From Nonomuraea aridisoli (GTDB taxonomy: Bacteria > Actinomycetota > Actinomycetes > Streptosporangiales > Streptosporangiaceae), in the NCBI RefSeq assembly GCF_003236395.1, contig NZ_POUD01000004.1, positions 1-64,000 of the forward strand: a stretch of 64,000 bases of DNA, in the 5' to 3' direction. Within the stretch, counting starts at the first letter, position 1. Each line of letters starts with the position of its first letter. Shown here in pieces: positions 16,556 to 24,341 of this stretch. A program made the translations under genes and the position numbers. The notes beneath the pieces are model-generated. The model ran no database searches. It was not told the origin of the DNA and worked only from the letters and a program-made list of their open reading frames with translations.

Positions 16556-17161
16556 TCAGGCGACGCTTCCGATGACCGGCTCGCCCGTCGTCTCGTAGGT
16601 GACGTAGACGACGCCGGAGCCGGTGGTCCGCGTGCCGGTCAGCTTCAGGCCGGCCGCGGCCGTGCCCTCGGCGAAGATCCGCTTGCCCTCGCCCAGCACG
16701 ACGGGGAAGACCAGCAGCCGGTACTCGTCGACCAGGCCGGCCTGCTGCAGGGAGTGGATGAGCCGGCTGCTGCCCTGGGTGACGATCTCGCCGTCGGTGC
16801 GCTTCTTGAGCTCGGCGACCGTCTCGGCGGCCTCGCCCACCAGCACCTCGGTGTTGCGCCACGCGGCGGTCATGGGCGTGCGCGTGGTGACGTACTTGTT
16901 CATGTCGTTGATCCAGGCGCCCTCCTCGTCGGGGACGTCCGGCCAGTGCGCGGCGAGGATGTCGTACGACCGGTGGCCCAGCAGCATGCCGGTCGCGTTC
17001 GCGAACACCCCGCCCATGATCTCGCCGAAGCCCTCGTCCACGTGGGGGGCGAGCCAGCCGCCGTAGGGGAAGCCGTTGTCGTCGTCCTCGCTCGGGCCGC
17101 CGGGGGCCTGCATCACACCGTCCAGCGACACGAACGCCGCGACCACCAGCCTGCTCGTCAT
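16556..17161 (-). CDS. Dihydrofolate reductase family protein (RibD C-terminal type)
   Basis: The protein has 201 residues. It carries the RibD_C fold pattern: VVAAFVSLDGVMQAPGG at the N-terminus, GMLLGHRSYDILAAHWP, KYVTTRT in the middle, GSSRLIHSLQQAGLVDEYRL and FPVVLGEGKRIF at the end. Such proteins bind NADPH and are uncharacterised reductases common in actinomycetes. A GAGAGGAG site lies before the ATG. It stands alone between a terminator and the kinase gene. Confidence 0.8.
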   Translation of the reverse strand: MTSRLVVAAFVSLDGVMQAPGGPSEDDDNGFPYGGWLAPHVDEGFGEIMGGVFANATGMLLGHRSYDILAAHWPDVPDEEGAWINDMNKYVTTRTPMTAAWRNTEVLVGEAAETVAELKKRTDGEIVTQGSSRLIHSLQQAGLVDEYRLLVFPVVLGEGKRIFAEGTAAAGLKLTGTRTTGSGVVYVTYETTGEPVIGSVA

Positions 17162-17249
17162 CGTCGACTCCTCTCGGGTGGGGGCGTCCGCCCCGCTGTC
17201 TGTGTGACCCAGCTTGGCGGGGACGGTTTACGGATCCCTTAAGGCTTTC

Positions 17250-19070
17250 CTACGGTCGCGCGCTTCGGCCCTCCATCCCGGTGACGGTGATGGTCCCGGT
17301 GGTGGCGCGCAGGCCGAATCCGTAGCGGAACCGGCTGCGGACCTCGGCGGTCGTCAGCGCGCCGGCGATGGAGGTGGTGTACAGGCGCCGCCACGTGCCG
17401 GCGTGCTCGGCGTACGACGTGAGCGTCTCACCGGTCAGCAGCACGGCGAGGCGGTCTCCCGGCTGCAGGGTGGCCGGGATCTGGTCCGCCACGTCGAGGA
17501 ACTCACCGTTCACGCGAACGTCGAACCCGGTGGTCCCACGGGTGTTGTTGTACCAGGCGGTGGCGTAGTCGCTGTCGTCCTTGATCCAGCCGACGAAGAC
17601 GCTGTCCTCCTGCTTGCCGGTCTCGGCGAACGAGCCTATGGTCACCACGCTGACCGCCTGGTCGGAGGCGAGCGCCCTCCCTCCGGCCATCAGGCCGAAG
17701 TACGGCTCCGTGCCGGTCCCCCTGAAGCGCCCGTTGCCGACGGTGACGTCGGGCAGATCCTCGCCGGAGAACGGCTGGTACGTGACGTACCCGCCGGAGG
17801 CGCCTCCGGCGAACCGGTCGTCGAGGGCGACCACCGGGAGCGCTCCCAAATCGAGCGTGGCACCCGGCCGCACGCGGGCCGACGGGCTCTCCGGCTGGAC
17901 CGGCTGCACGGACGACGATCGGCTCGGCTTCGCGGACGCCGACCGGCTCGGCTTCGTGCTCGGCGACCGGCTCGGCTTCACGGACGGCGATCGGCTCGGC
18001 TTCGTGCTCGGCGACTTGAGCGGCTTCGCGACCGACGACGAGAGCGGCATCGCGACCGCCGGCGGGCTCGGCTGCGCGGCCGACGGCTGGTTCCCCTGTG
18101 CGAGGGCCGGCGTCTCCCGGCCGCTGAGCCAGGACGGCACCACCAGCACACCCGCCGTCACGAGCAGCGCCGCGCCCCCGGCCGCCACCGCGAGCACGGC
18201 CCCCTTGGAACGCCGCCGGCGCGACCGCCCGGAAGCGTTGGTGATCTCATGCTGGTTGTACGGCCGTGGCAAGGGGCCGCCGCCGGTGAGGGCGCGCAGC
18301 ACCTGGTCGGCGGACGGGCGCACCGCCGGGTCCTTGGCCAGGCAGGCGAGCACCAGGGGACGCAGCGGCTCCGGCACGCCCGACACTTTGGGCTCGCCGT
18401 TCAGGATGCCGTGAAGGATCACGGGGATCGCCGAGCCGGGGAAGGCGCTGTGCCCGGTCGCGGCGAAGACCATGCTCCCGGCCCACGAGAACATGTCGGA
18501 GGCCGGGGTGAGCGGCCGGTTGGCGAACTGCTCCGGCGACATGTACGACGGCGTGCCGGTCACCTGCGTGTTGGTGGTCACGTGGTCGAACGCGCGGGCG
18601 ATGCCGAAGTCGATCACGACCGGCCCCTCCGGGCCGAGGATCACGTTGGCCGGCTTGAAGTCGCGGTGCACGACGCCGGCGGCGTGGATCGAGGCGAGCG
18701 CGGTCAGCGTGGAGACCGCCAGCCGTTCCAGCCCGCTGCCCCTCCGGGGCCCGTCGCGCTTGACCAGCTCGTCCAGGGACGGGCCGGGGACGTATTCGCT
18801 GACGATGTACGGTTGCTCGCCCACCAGACCCGTGCCGATGATCCGGGCCGTGCAGAAGGCGGCGACGCGCGCCGCGACCTCCGCCTCGCGCAGGAACCGG
18901 CGCCGCGTCTCGGGGTCGGCCGCGAGTTTGCGGTGCAGAACTTTGATCGCCACCCGCAGGCCGCCGGGGGCCTCACCCAGGTAGACCGTGCCCTGGCCGC
19001 CCTCCCCCAGGACGCTCAAGATTCGGTGTTCACCGAGCTGCCCGTGTTCCGGCGCGCGATGGACGGTCAC
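17250..19070 (-). CDS. Receptor Ser/Thr protein kinase with extracellular beta-sandwich-like domain
   Basis: A protein of about 606 residues. The kinase domain (about 12-265) has the P-loop GEGGQGTVYLG, an invariant Lys in VAIKVLHRK, the catalytic loop VVHRDFKPANVI, the DFG motif in VIDFGIAR, and GTPSYMSPEQF. One membrane helix (about 285-305, AVLAVAAGGAALLVTAGVLV) follows a basic RRRRSK stop-transfer. A low-complexity linker of repeated KPSRSPS units precedes an exported domain of about 200 residues resembling a LamG/3-keto-disaccharide-hydrolase sandwich (GFDVRVNGEFLDVADQI). GTG at 19070 is preferred over the upstream TTG because GGAG lies seven bases before it. It probably senses a wall or sugar ligand. 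Confidence 0.8.
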   Translation of the reverse strand: MTVHRAPEHGQLGEHRILSVLGEGGQGTVYLGEAPGGLRVAIKVLHRKLAADPETRRRFLREAEVAARVAAFCTARIIGTGLVGEQPYIVSEYVPGPSLDELVKRDGPRRGSGLERLAVSTLTALASIHAAGVVHRDFKPANVILGPEGPVVIDFGIARAFDHVTTNTQVTGTPSYMSPEQFANRPLTPASDMFSWAGSMVFAATGHSAFPGSAIPVILHGILNGEPKVSGVPEPLRPLVLACLAKDPAVRPSADQVLRALTGGGPLPRPYNQHEITNASGRSRRRRSKGAVLAVAAGGAALLVTAGVLVVPSWLSGRETPALAQGNQPSAAQPSPPAVAMPLSSSVAKPLKSPSTKPSRSPSVKPSRSPSTKPSRSASAKPSRSSSVQPVQPESPSARVRPGATLDLGALPVVALDDRFAGGASGGYVTYQPFSGEDLPDVTVGNGRFRGTGTEPYFGLMAGGRALASDQAVSVVTIGSFAETGKQEDSVFVGWIKDDSDYATAWYNNTRGTTGFDVRVNGEFLDVADQIPATLQPGDRLAVLLTGETLTSYAEHAGTWRRLYTTSIAGALTTAEVRSRFRYGFGLRATTGTITVTGMEGRSARP

Positions 19071-19188
19071 AGCACCACTCCGCAAGAGTCGGACGATCTT
19101 TCCATGTCGCGATCAGAGTAGCCGCGTACTGGGAAGTAAGTCCGAAAAGAGGGGAATCGCCCGGTACGTGTCCCGTAGGCTCGAGTGC

Positions 19189-19692
19189 ATGAGCGGAACG
19201 TACGCGTCCGCGTGCCGGCTCACGCCGAGCGCCGTGATCGGTCCGTCCACGATCCACGGCACCGGGCTGTTCGCCGTCGCGCCGATCCGCCCCGACGAGG
19301 TCGTGATGCGGTTCGGCGGTCAGGCCATCGACGACGCCACCCTGGCCCGGCTCGCGCCGCCGTACAGCAGCATGACCGTCGCGGAGGGCGTCCACCTGCT
19401 GCTCGACGTCGACCATCCGGTCAGCCGCGGCAACCACTCCTGCGACCCCAACCTCTGGCACCGTGACGCCACCACGGTGGTGGCCCGGCGCGCCGTCGAG
19501 CCGGGGGAGGAGCTGACCATCGACTACGCCACGCACACCGGGGTGGAGAGCTGGTCGATGGAGTGCCGCTGCGGCACGGCCCTGTGCCGCGGCGTCGTCT
19601 CCGGCCGCGACTGGCGCCTGCCACGCCTGCGGGCGGCGTACGGCGAGCACTGGAGCCCACCCCTCCTCGCCCGCATCGCCGCCCACGGCTGA
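19189..19692 (+). CDS. SET-domain protein with post-SET cysteines
   Basis: The protein has 167 residues. It has STIHGTGLFAVAPIRPDEVV, the substrate/cofactor motif GNHSCDPNLW, GEELTIDY, and a C-terminal CRCGTALCRG resembling a post-SET zinc site. These are the defining elements of SET lysine methyltransferases, here as a minimal bacterial protein. The target is unknown; small SET proteins occur in actinobacteria without assigned substrates. The ATG at 19189 is chosen because the homologous region starts close after it. No strong ribosome site is visible, so the transcript may be leaderless or weakly translated. Confidence 0.8.
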   Translation: MSGTYASACRLTPSAVIGPSTIHGTGLFAVAPIRPDEVVMRFGGQAIDDATLARLAPPYSSMTVAEGVHLLLDVDHPVSRGNHSCDPNLWHRDATTVVARRAVEPGEELTIDYATHTGVESWSMECRCGTALCRGVVSGRDWRLPRLRAAYGEHWSPPLLARIAAHG

Positions 19693-19800
19693 TCCGGGAC
19701 ATCCGTTGAGCGGCCCTGGGATGAGAACAGGACACTGCATGGCTATACGGGGGCAGATGTAATGATGCGATCCCTGTGATGAGCAAGGTGGTGGAGTGGG

Positions 19801-20715
19801 ATGTCCGGGAGCGTTGACGTCGCGGAGCTGAAGCGACGTATGGGGCGGGTCGGGGTCTGGACCGGCATGTTGAGCCGGGAGTCGGCGGCGTTCGAGCGGG
19901 ACGCCGCCGCGGAGATCGAGAGTCTCGGCTTTGGCACCCTCTGGGTCGGTGAGGTTCCGATCAGCAAGGAGGCGTTCACGCACTCGGCGGTGTTGCTGGG
20001 CGGCACGCGGTCGTTGCTGATCGCCACGGGCATCGCCAGCATCTGGTCGCGTGACGCGGTGGCCGCGGCGAACGCGGCGAACACCTTGACGGAGGCGTAT
20101 GACGGCCGGTTCGTGCTGGGCCTGGGGGTGAGCCACGCGCCGTTGGTGAACACCCGGGGGCACGACTACGGCAAGCCCGTCTCGGCGATGCGCACCTATC
20201 TTGACGGCATGGACCAGGCCGAGTACCAAGGCCCGCTCCCGCAGCCCGCGCCGCGGCTGCTGGCGGCGTTGCGGCCGAACATGCTGGAGCTCGCGGCGTC
20301 GCGGGCGCAGGGGGCGCACCCGTACTTCGTCACCCCCGAGCACACCGCGCGCGCCCGCGAGATCCTCGGCCCCGATCCCGTGCTGGCGCCCGAGCAGACG
20401 GTGCTCCTGGAGACCGACCCCGAGCGGGCGCGGGAGGTGGGTCGCCGGTTCACCTCGCGCTACCTCGCCATGCCCAACTACGTGAACAACCTGCGCGCCC
20501 TGGGCTGGGACGACGCCGACCTCGAGGGCGCCGGCAGCGACGCGCTGGTGGACGCCCTCGTGGTGTGGGGCGAGCCGGAGAAGGTGATCGAGCGCGTACG
20601 GGCCCACCTCGACGCGGGCGCCGACCACGTGTGCATCCAGCCCCTCGCCGACACCTCCCAGCAGATGCTCGAACACCTCCGCATCCTGGCCGAATCCGAC
20701 GTCATCGCCTCCTGA
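19801..20715 (+). CDS. LLM-class F420-dependent oxidoreductase (TIGR03620-like)
   Basis: A 304-residue luciferase-like TIM barrel. Typical segments are GRVGVWTGMLSRESAAFERD, IESLGFGTLWVGEV, IATGIASIWSRDAVAAANAA, GRFVLGLGVSHAPLV and ARRLLAALRPNMLELAA-type cofactor-region residues. These enzymes take electrons from reduced deazaflavin F420. The substrate is unassigned. It is convergent with a second, distantly related LLM enzyme across a terminator. Confidence 0.8.
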   Translation: MSGSVDVAELKRRMGRVGVWTGMLSRESAAFERDAAAEIESLGFGTLWVGEVPISKEAFTHSAVLLGGTRSLLIATGIASIWSRDAVAAANAANTLTEAYDGRFVLGLGVSHAPLVNTRGHDYGKPVSAMRTYLDGMDQAEYQGPLPQPAPRLLAALRPNMLELAASRAQGAHPYFVTPEHTARAREILGPDPVLAPEQTVLLETDPERAREVGRRFTSRYLAMPNYVNNLRALGWDDADLEGAGSDALVDALVVWGEPEKVIERVRAHLDAGADHVCIQPLADTSQQMLEHLRILAESDVIAS

Positions 20716-20730
20716 CACTCCGTTCGGGTG

Positions 20731-20756
20731 AGAGGGCTGCCCCTGGGCAGCCCTCT
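20731..20756. terminator. Bidirectional terminator between two LLM enzymes
   Basis: Arms AGAGGGCTGCC and GGCAGCCCTCT pair perfectly around a 4-nt loop between the convergent stops. Confidence 0.85.
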
Positions 20757-20772
20757 GCCGTCTTGGAGGACG

Positions 20773-21642
20773 TCACCTCTTCGACAGGCCCAGGGTCTCG
20801 GCGGCGGATTCCAGGGCGGCGAGGTGGTCGTCGGGGGTGCGCAGCCCGGCGTTCATGGTGTTGATCGCGATGTGCGTGGCGCCGGACTCCTCCCACCTGC
20901 GCGCCGTGGCGGCCAGTTCGTCCGCGTCGCGCGTCCAGCCGAGGCGGCCCTCCATGCCGAGCGCCGACGGATCGCGCCCCGCCTCGGAGGCGGCCTGCTC
21001 GACCATGGCCTTCGCCTCGTCCAGCTCCGGGCCCGGCCCCATCTGCGGGAACCACCCGTCGGCCAGCCGTCCGGCCCGCTGGTACGCCCGGGGCGACTGC
21101 CCGCCGAACCAGAGCGGGATCGGCCGCTGCACCGGCAGCGGCGCCAGCCCCGCCCCGGTCACCCGGTCGAACCGGCCCTCGAACGTGATCGACTCCTCCG
21201 TCCAGAGCCGGCGCAGCAGCTCGACCTGCTCCTCGACGCGCCTGCCCCGGCTGCCGAAGTCCTGGCCGAGCGCCTCGTACTCGACCGCGTTCCACCCCAG
21301 CCCCACGCCGAACCGGAACCGCCCGGACGTCAGCAGGTCGATCTCGGCCGCCTGCTTGGCCACCAGCGCCGTCTGCCGCTGCGGCAGGATGATGATGCTG
21401 GTGACGAGCTCCAGCGAGGTGATCGCGGCGAGGAAGCCGAAGAGCACCATCGGCTCGTGGAACGTGGACCGCACGTCGTAGGGCCCCTGCCAGCCCTTGT
21501 GCACGGCGGGGTCGGCTCCGACGACGTGGTCGAAGGCGATGAGGTGCCGGAAACCCAGCTCCTCCACCCGCTGCCCGTAGGCGCGCACCGCGCCGACGTC
21601 CCCGCCCATCTCGGTCTGCGGAAAGACGACACCGATCTGCAT
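20773..21642 (-). CDS. LLM-class F420-dependent oxidoreductase (TIGR03619-like)
   Basis: A 289-residue TIM barrel. Family blocks are IGVVFPQTEMGGDVGAVRAY, ELGFRHLIAFDHVVGADP, TSIIILPQRQTALVAKQAAE, SGRFRFGVGLGWNAVEYEAL and PLWFGGQSPRAYQRAGRLAD. These match flavin/F420-dependent oxidoreductases of secondary metabolism and detoxification. The ATG at 21642 starts directly at the first beta strand. It lies in the same direction as the MFS exporter upstream, but 160 bases separate them. Confidence 0.8.
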   Translation of the reverse strand: MQIGVVFPQTEMGGDVGAVRAYGQRVEELGFRHLIAFDHVVGADPAVHKGWQGPYDVRSTFHEPMVLFGFLAAITSLELVTSIIILPQRQTALVAKQAAEIDLLTSGRFRFGVGLGWNAVEYEALGQDFGSRGRRVEEQVELLRRLWTEESITFEGRFDRVTGAGLAPLPVQRPIPLWFGGQSPRAYQRAGRLADGWFPQMGPGPELDEAKAMVEQAASEAGRDPSALGMEGRLGWTRDADELAATARRWEESGATHIAINTMNAGLRTPDDHLAALESAAETLGLSKR

Positions 21643-21802
21643 ATATGGCTCCGCCCGAAGATCCTGCTCGATGAACGACCATCATCACCCGCGGCCCCGC
21701 ATCACCGCCCGCCGACGCTCCGAGCCGGCCGGCCGGCGTCAGACGACAGCAAGCTTCTCTTCGATGCGCGGCGAACGTGACAGCGGTTCGGCGAGATGGG
21801 TC

Positions 21803-22996
21803 TCATCGAAGGTTGTCGTTTCGGCGTGCACTCCACACTGCCAGCCCGGCCACCAGGACGAGAACGCCGGCGAGCCAGAGGATCCCCTGGAGTGGCAGGG
21901 CATCGACGATTGTGCCGCCGGCCAGCGCGCCGAGACCGATCGAGAGATTGAACACCGCCACCCACAGAGCGGAGGACTCCTCGACCGCTTGTGGCGCGGA
22001 CCTGATCATCCACGTCTGGAGGCTCGTGGAGACTCCGCCGTACACCAGGCCCCAGCCGATGAGCAGCACCGCCCCGCCCGCGGCGGTGAGCCCTGCCATG
22101 GGGTAGAGCAGCACGGTCACCCCCAAGGCGGCGGCGATGGTGAGGACCGTTGCATGGAGCCTCTTCGCCACGGCGGCACCCGCGATGAAGTTCCCTGCGA
22201 CGCCCGCTATGCCGAATCCGAACAGCAGAGGCCCGATGAGTCGCGCGTCGATGCCGGACAACTCCTGCAGCACCGGGCTGATGAACGTGTAGGCCGCGAA
22301 GTGGCCGGTCACGATGAGGAAGGTCGCCAGGATGCCGACCCGGACGCCCTGATTGCGGAACTGGTCGGCCAGCCGCCGCAGGCCGACGGGCTGAGCAGCG
22401 GTCAACGGTGGCAGCACGGCCAGCAAGGCGATCAGTACGACCAGGGCGAGCGCGCTCAGCGCTCCGAACGCGATCCGCCAGCTCGCCAGCCCGCCGATCA
22501 CCGTGCCGATGGGGACGCCGAAGACGTTCGCTGCCCCGACGCCGCCGAAGATGATCGCCGTGGCCCGCGGTACGAGCGGGGCGGAGACGAGCCGGACGGC
22601 CAGACCCCCGGCGATGGCCCAGAACCCGCCGATCGCCACCCCGACCAGCACGCGGGCGCTGATCAGGAGCGCATAGTTCGGGGCCAGGGCGGAGGCCAGG
22701 TTGGCGAGCGTCATGAGCCCCATCAGGGCGACGAGCAAGAGCCGGCGATCCATCCTGCCGACGAGTACCGGGACCACCGGTGCGGCGACGGCGGCGACGA
22801 TGCTGGGGACCGTGACCATCAGACCTGCCGCCCCCTCGGAAACCGACAGTGCCGATCCGACGGGGCTGAGCAGTCCGATGGGGAGCTGCTCGGCCGTCAC
22901 CAGGAGAAATGTGCCGAAGGCCACGGCGGACACCGCGAACCAATGATTCTTCGCCGACGCGTCTCGCCCGGTCGTCGCAGGGTCCGTTGCCGTCAC
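21803..22996 (-). CDS. MFS exporter (DHA1-like)
   Basis: The protein has 397 residues and 12 predicted helices. It begins NHWFAVSAVAFGTFLLVTAE with QLPIGLLSPVG, as in Ydh/AraJ-type drug or sugar efflux proteins. The motif-A loop is VPVLVGRMDRRLLLVALMGL. A long upstream open frame exists, but GTG at 22996 is chosen because AGGGGAG lies seven bases before it and the upstream codons run through the operators. It is divergent from the TetR gene, which very probably represses it through the two palindromes. Confidence 0.8.
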   Translation of the reverse strand: MTATDPATTGRDASAKNHWFAVSAVAFGTFLLVTAEQLPIGLLSPVGSALSVSEGAAGLMVTVPSIVAAVAAPVVPVLVGRMDRRLLLVALMGLMTLANLASALAPNYALLISARVLVGVAIGGFWAIAGGLAVRLVSAPLVPRATAIIFGGVGAANVFGVPIGTVIGGLASWRIAFGALSALALVVLIALLAVLPPLTAAQPVGLRRLADQFRNQGVRVGILATFLIVTGHFAAYTFISPVLQELSGIDARLIGPLLFGFGIAGVAGNFIAGAAVAKRLHATVLTIAAALGVTVLLYPMAGLTAAGGAVLLIGWGLVYGGVSTSLQTWMIRSAPQAVEESSALWVAVFNLSIGLGALAGGTIVDALPLQGILWLAGVLVLVAGLAVWSARRNDNLR

Positions 22997-23017
22997 GTCG
23001 TGTCTCCCCTCTAATTC

Positions 23018-23033
23018 GGGAGCGATCGCTCCC
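23018..23033. promoter_or_regulatory. TetR operator 1 (perfect palindrome)
   Basis: GGGAGCGATCGCTCCC is a 16-bp perfect palindrome preceded by TAATTC. It lies 22 bases upstream of the MFS start, so a bound repressor would block that promoter. The near-identical second copy is centred 38 bp away. Confidence 0.8.
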
Positions 23034-23055
23034 ATATGACGGCACACCCTAATAC

Positions 23056-23071
23056 GGGAGCGATCGCTCCA
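23056..23071. promoter_or_regulatory. TetR operator 2 (near-identical palindrome)
   Basis: GGGAGCGATCGCTCCA repeats operator 1 with one end mismatch, again after TAATAC. It lies just upstream of the TetR gene and supports autoregulation. The shared core is GGAGCGATCGCTCC. Confidence 0.8.
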
Positions 23072-23093
23072 CAACGTTGGTAGAGTGGCGACC

Positions 23094-23675
23094 ATGGCAC
23101 GGCCCAGGGAGTTCGACGAGCAAGACGTGATCGCCAAGGCGACCGACCTGTTCCGGCGCCGCGGCTACAACGCCACGTCCGTCCGCGACCTGGGCGCCGA
23201 GCTCAGACTCAAGCAGAGCAGCCTGTATCGGGCCTTCAACGACAAGCGCACACTGTTCTTGCGGACGCTGGACCACTATCGGGCGACGGAGTCCACGCAA
23301 GCCGAAGAGCAGCTCAGCGCCCCCGGTCCCAGCCTCGAAGTCCTGCGGGAGTGGTTGATCTGGATGATCAGCCACGAGGCCGGTCGCGGCTGCTTCGTGG
23401 TCAATACGGCTGCCGAACTCGGCACCACCGACCCCGAGGTGCGGCAGAGGACCGAGGCCGCGTTCGAAGTCACCAGGCGAACCCTGGCGTCACTGCTGCG
23501 CCGCGGCATCCGCGACGGCGACCTGCCCGCCGCATTGGACGTCGACGCCGCAGTGGAGTTGCTGTTCACGACGGTGCTCGGACTGCGCGTACGCGAACGC
23601 GCCGGACACGACCCCCAACGGCTCGCCGCAGCGATCGACTTCACGATCAAGACGCTCGCGACATCTGCGACCTGA
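23094..23675 (+). CDS. TetR/AcrR family repressor of the MFS exporter
   Basis: The protein has 193 residues. The N-terminal helix-turn-helix is DVIAKATDLFRRRGYNATSV followed by RDLGAELRLKQSSLYRAFND. The C-terminal part resembles the TetR_C subtype with GRGCFVVNTAAELGTTDPEV. The ATG at 23094 is favoured over a GTG nine bases upstream, as ARPREFDEQ is the usual beginning of this subfamily. The two palindromes in the divergent promoter are its likely operators. Confidence 0.85.
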   Translation: MARPREFDEQDVIAKATDLFRRRGYNATSVRDLGAELRLKQSSLYRAFNDKRTLFLRTLDHYRATESTQAEEQLSAPGPSLEVLREWLIWMISHEAGRGCFVVNTAAELGTTDPEVRQRTEAAFEVTRRTLASLLRRGIRDGDLPAALDVDAAVELLFTTVLGLRVRERAGHDPQRLAAAIDFTIKTLATSAT

Positions 23676-23716
23676 CCACGCCCTTCCCGGTTCCACGACG
23701 GTCACCGTAGTGGGGA

Positions 23717-24337
23717 TCAGTGGGGTGTGGCCTTGGCTCCGGTGGGGGCGATGGGGTACCAGGCGTCGTCGGCTCCCCGGCCGCGCATGTCGCCCGGCCG
23801 GGTGTCACCCGTGTGGCGGTAGACGGGCCGGCCGCCGATGGTGAGCTGGATGGTTCCGTCCGGGCGCTGGATGGCTCCGACGGCGGACGGGTCGACCCCC
23901 GGGGAGAGGTAGACCTTGCCGCCCTCCCGGATGGTGACCGGGGGGAAGACCAGCGCGCAGGCGTCGGCGCAGCTCGACACGTTCGGGGCGTCGTGGTCGG
24001 AGCGGTAGAGGGTGGAGCCGTTCACGTCCGTCAGGTACGCGCCGACGGCGTCGGACGAGGCGACGGCGAGCTGCACCCACTTGGCCGGTTGCGGCTGCGG
24101 GATCGCGCCCACCGGGGTGCCGCCGTCGCCGGTCAGGCCGTGCTCCGCGGCCGTGCCGCCGACCAGTTGCAGGCCGGTGTTCGGGACGGACGAGGACGGT
24201 GGCGTGGCCGAGGCGGTGGGCTCCGCGTCCACGAGGACGAGGGTCTTGGCGCAGGCGGACGTGCCGAGCAGGGCGAAGAGGCAGGCGGCCGCCAGCCGCA
24301 CGCCTACGTGGGTGCGCCGGTCGTGGGTGAAGGGCAT
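23717..24337 (-). CDS. Secreted lipoprotein-like protein with YxxD-type repeats (COG4315)
   Basis: The protein has 206 residues. A signal peptide with the lipobox LLGTSAC (Cys29) predicts a lipid-anchored surface protein. Two repeats of the COG4315 lipoprotein type follow: GAYLTDVNGSTLYRSDHDAP with SSCADACALVFPP, and IQRPDGTIQLTIGGRPVYRH with GDTRPGDMRGRG and WYPIAPTG. It starts five bases after the eccC stop with GAGGAG inside the junction, so it is the last gene of the WXG100-eccC operon. A cell-surface role in the secretion process is possible. Confidence 0.75.
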   Translation of the reverse strand: MPFTHDRRTHVGVRLAAACLFALLGTSACAKTLVLVDAEPTASATPPSSSVPNTGLQLVGGTAAEHGLTGDGGTPVGAIPQPQPAKWVQLAVASSDAVGAYLTDVNGSTLYRSDHDAPNVSSCADACALVFPPVTIREGGKVYLSPGVDPSAVGAIQRPDGTIQLTIGGRPVYRHTGDTRPGDMRGRGADDAWYPIAPTGAKATPH

Positions 24338-24341
24338 CGTG

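Noticed and set aside
17900..18020. Possible CRISPR-like or tandem DNA repeat
   Set aside because: The 21-bp periodicity encodes the KPSRSPS stalk of the kinase; there are no spacers.
17214..19121. A 635-residue plus-strand open frame
   Set aside because: It is antisense to the Ser/Thr kinase; the Arg/Leu repeat it shows is the complement of the kinase stalk repeats.
21803..23137. A longer MFS exporter start at 23137 (or ATG 23035)
   Set aside because: The extra codons run through both TetR operators and into the TetR gene; GTG 22996 has a good ribosome site.
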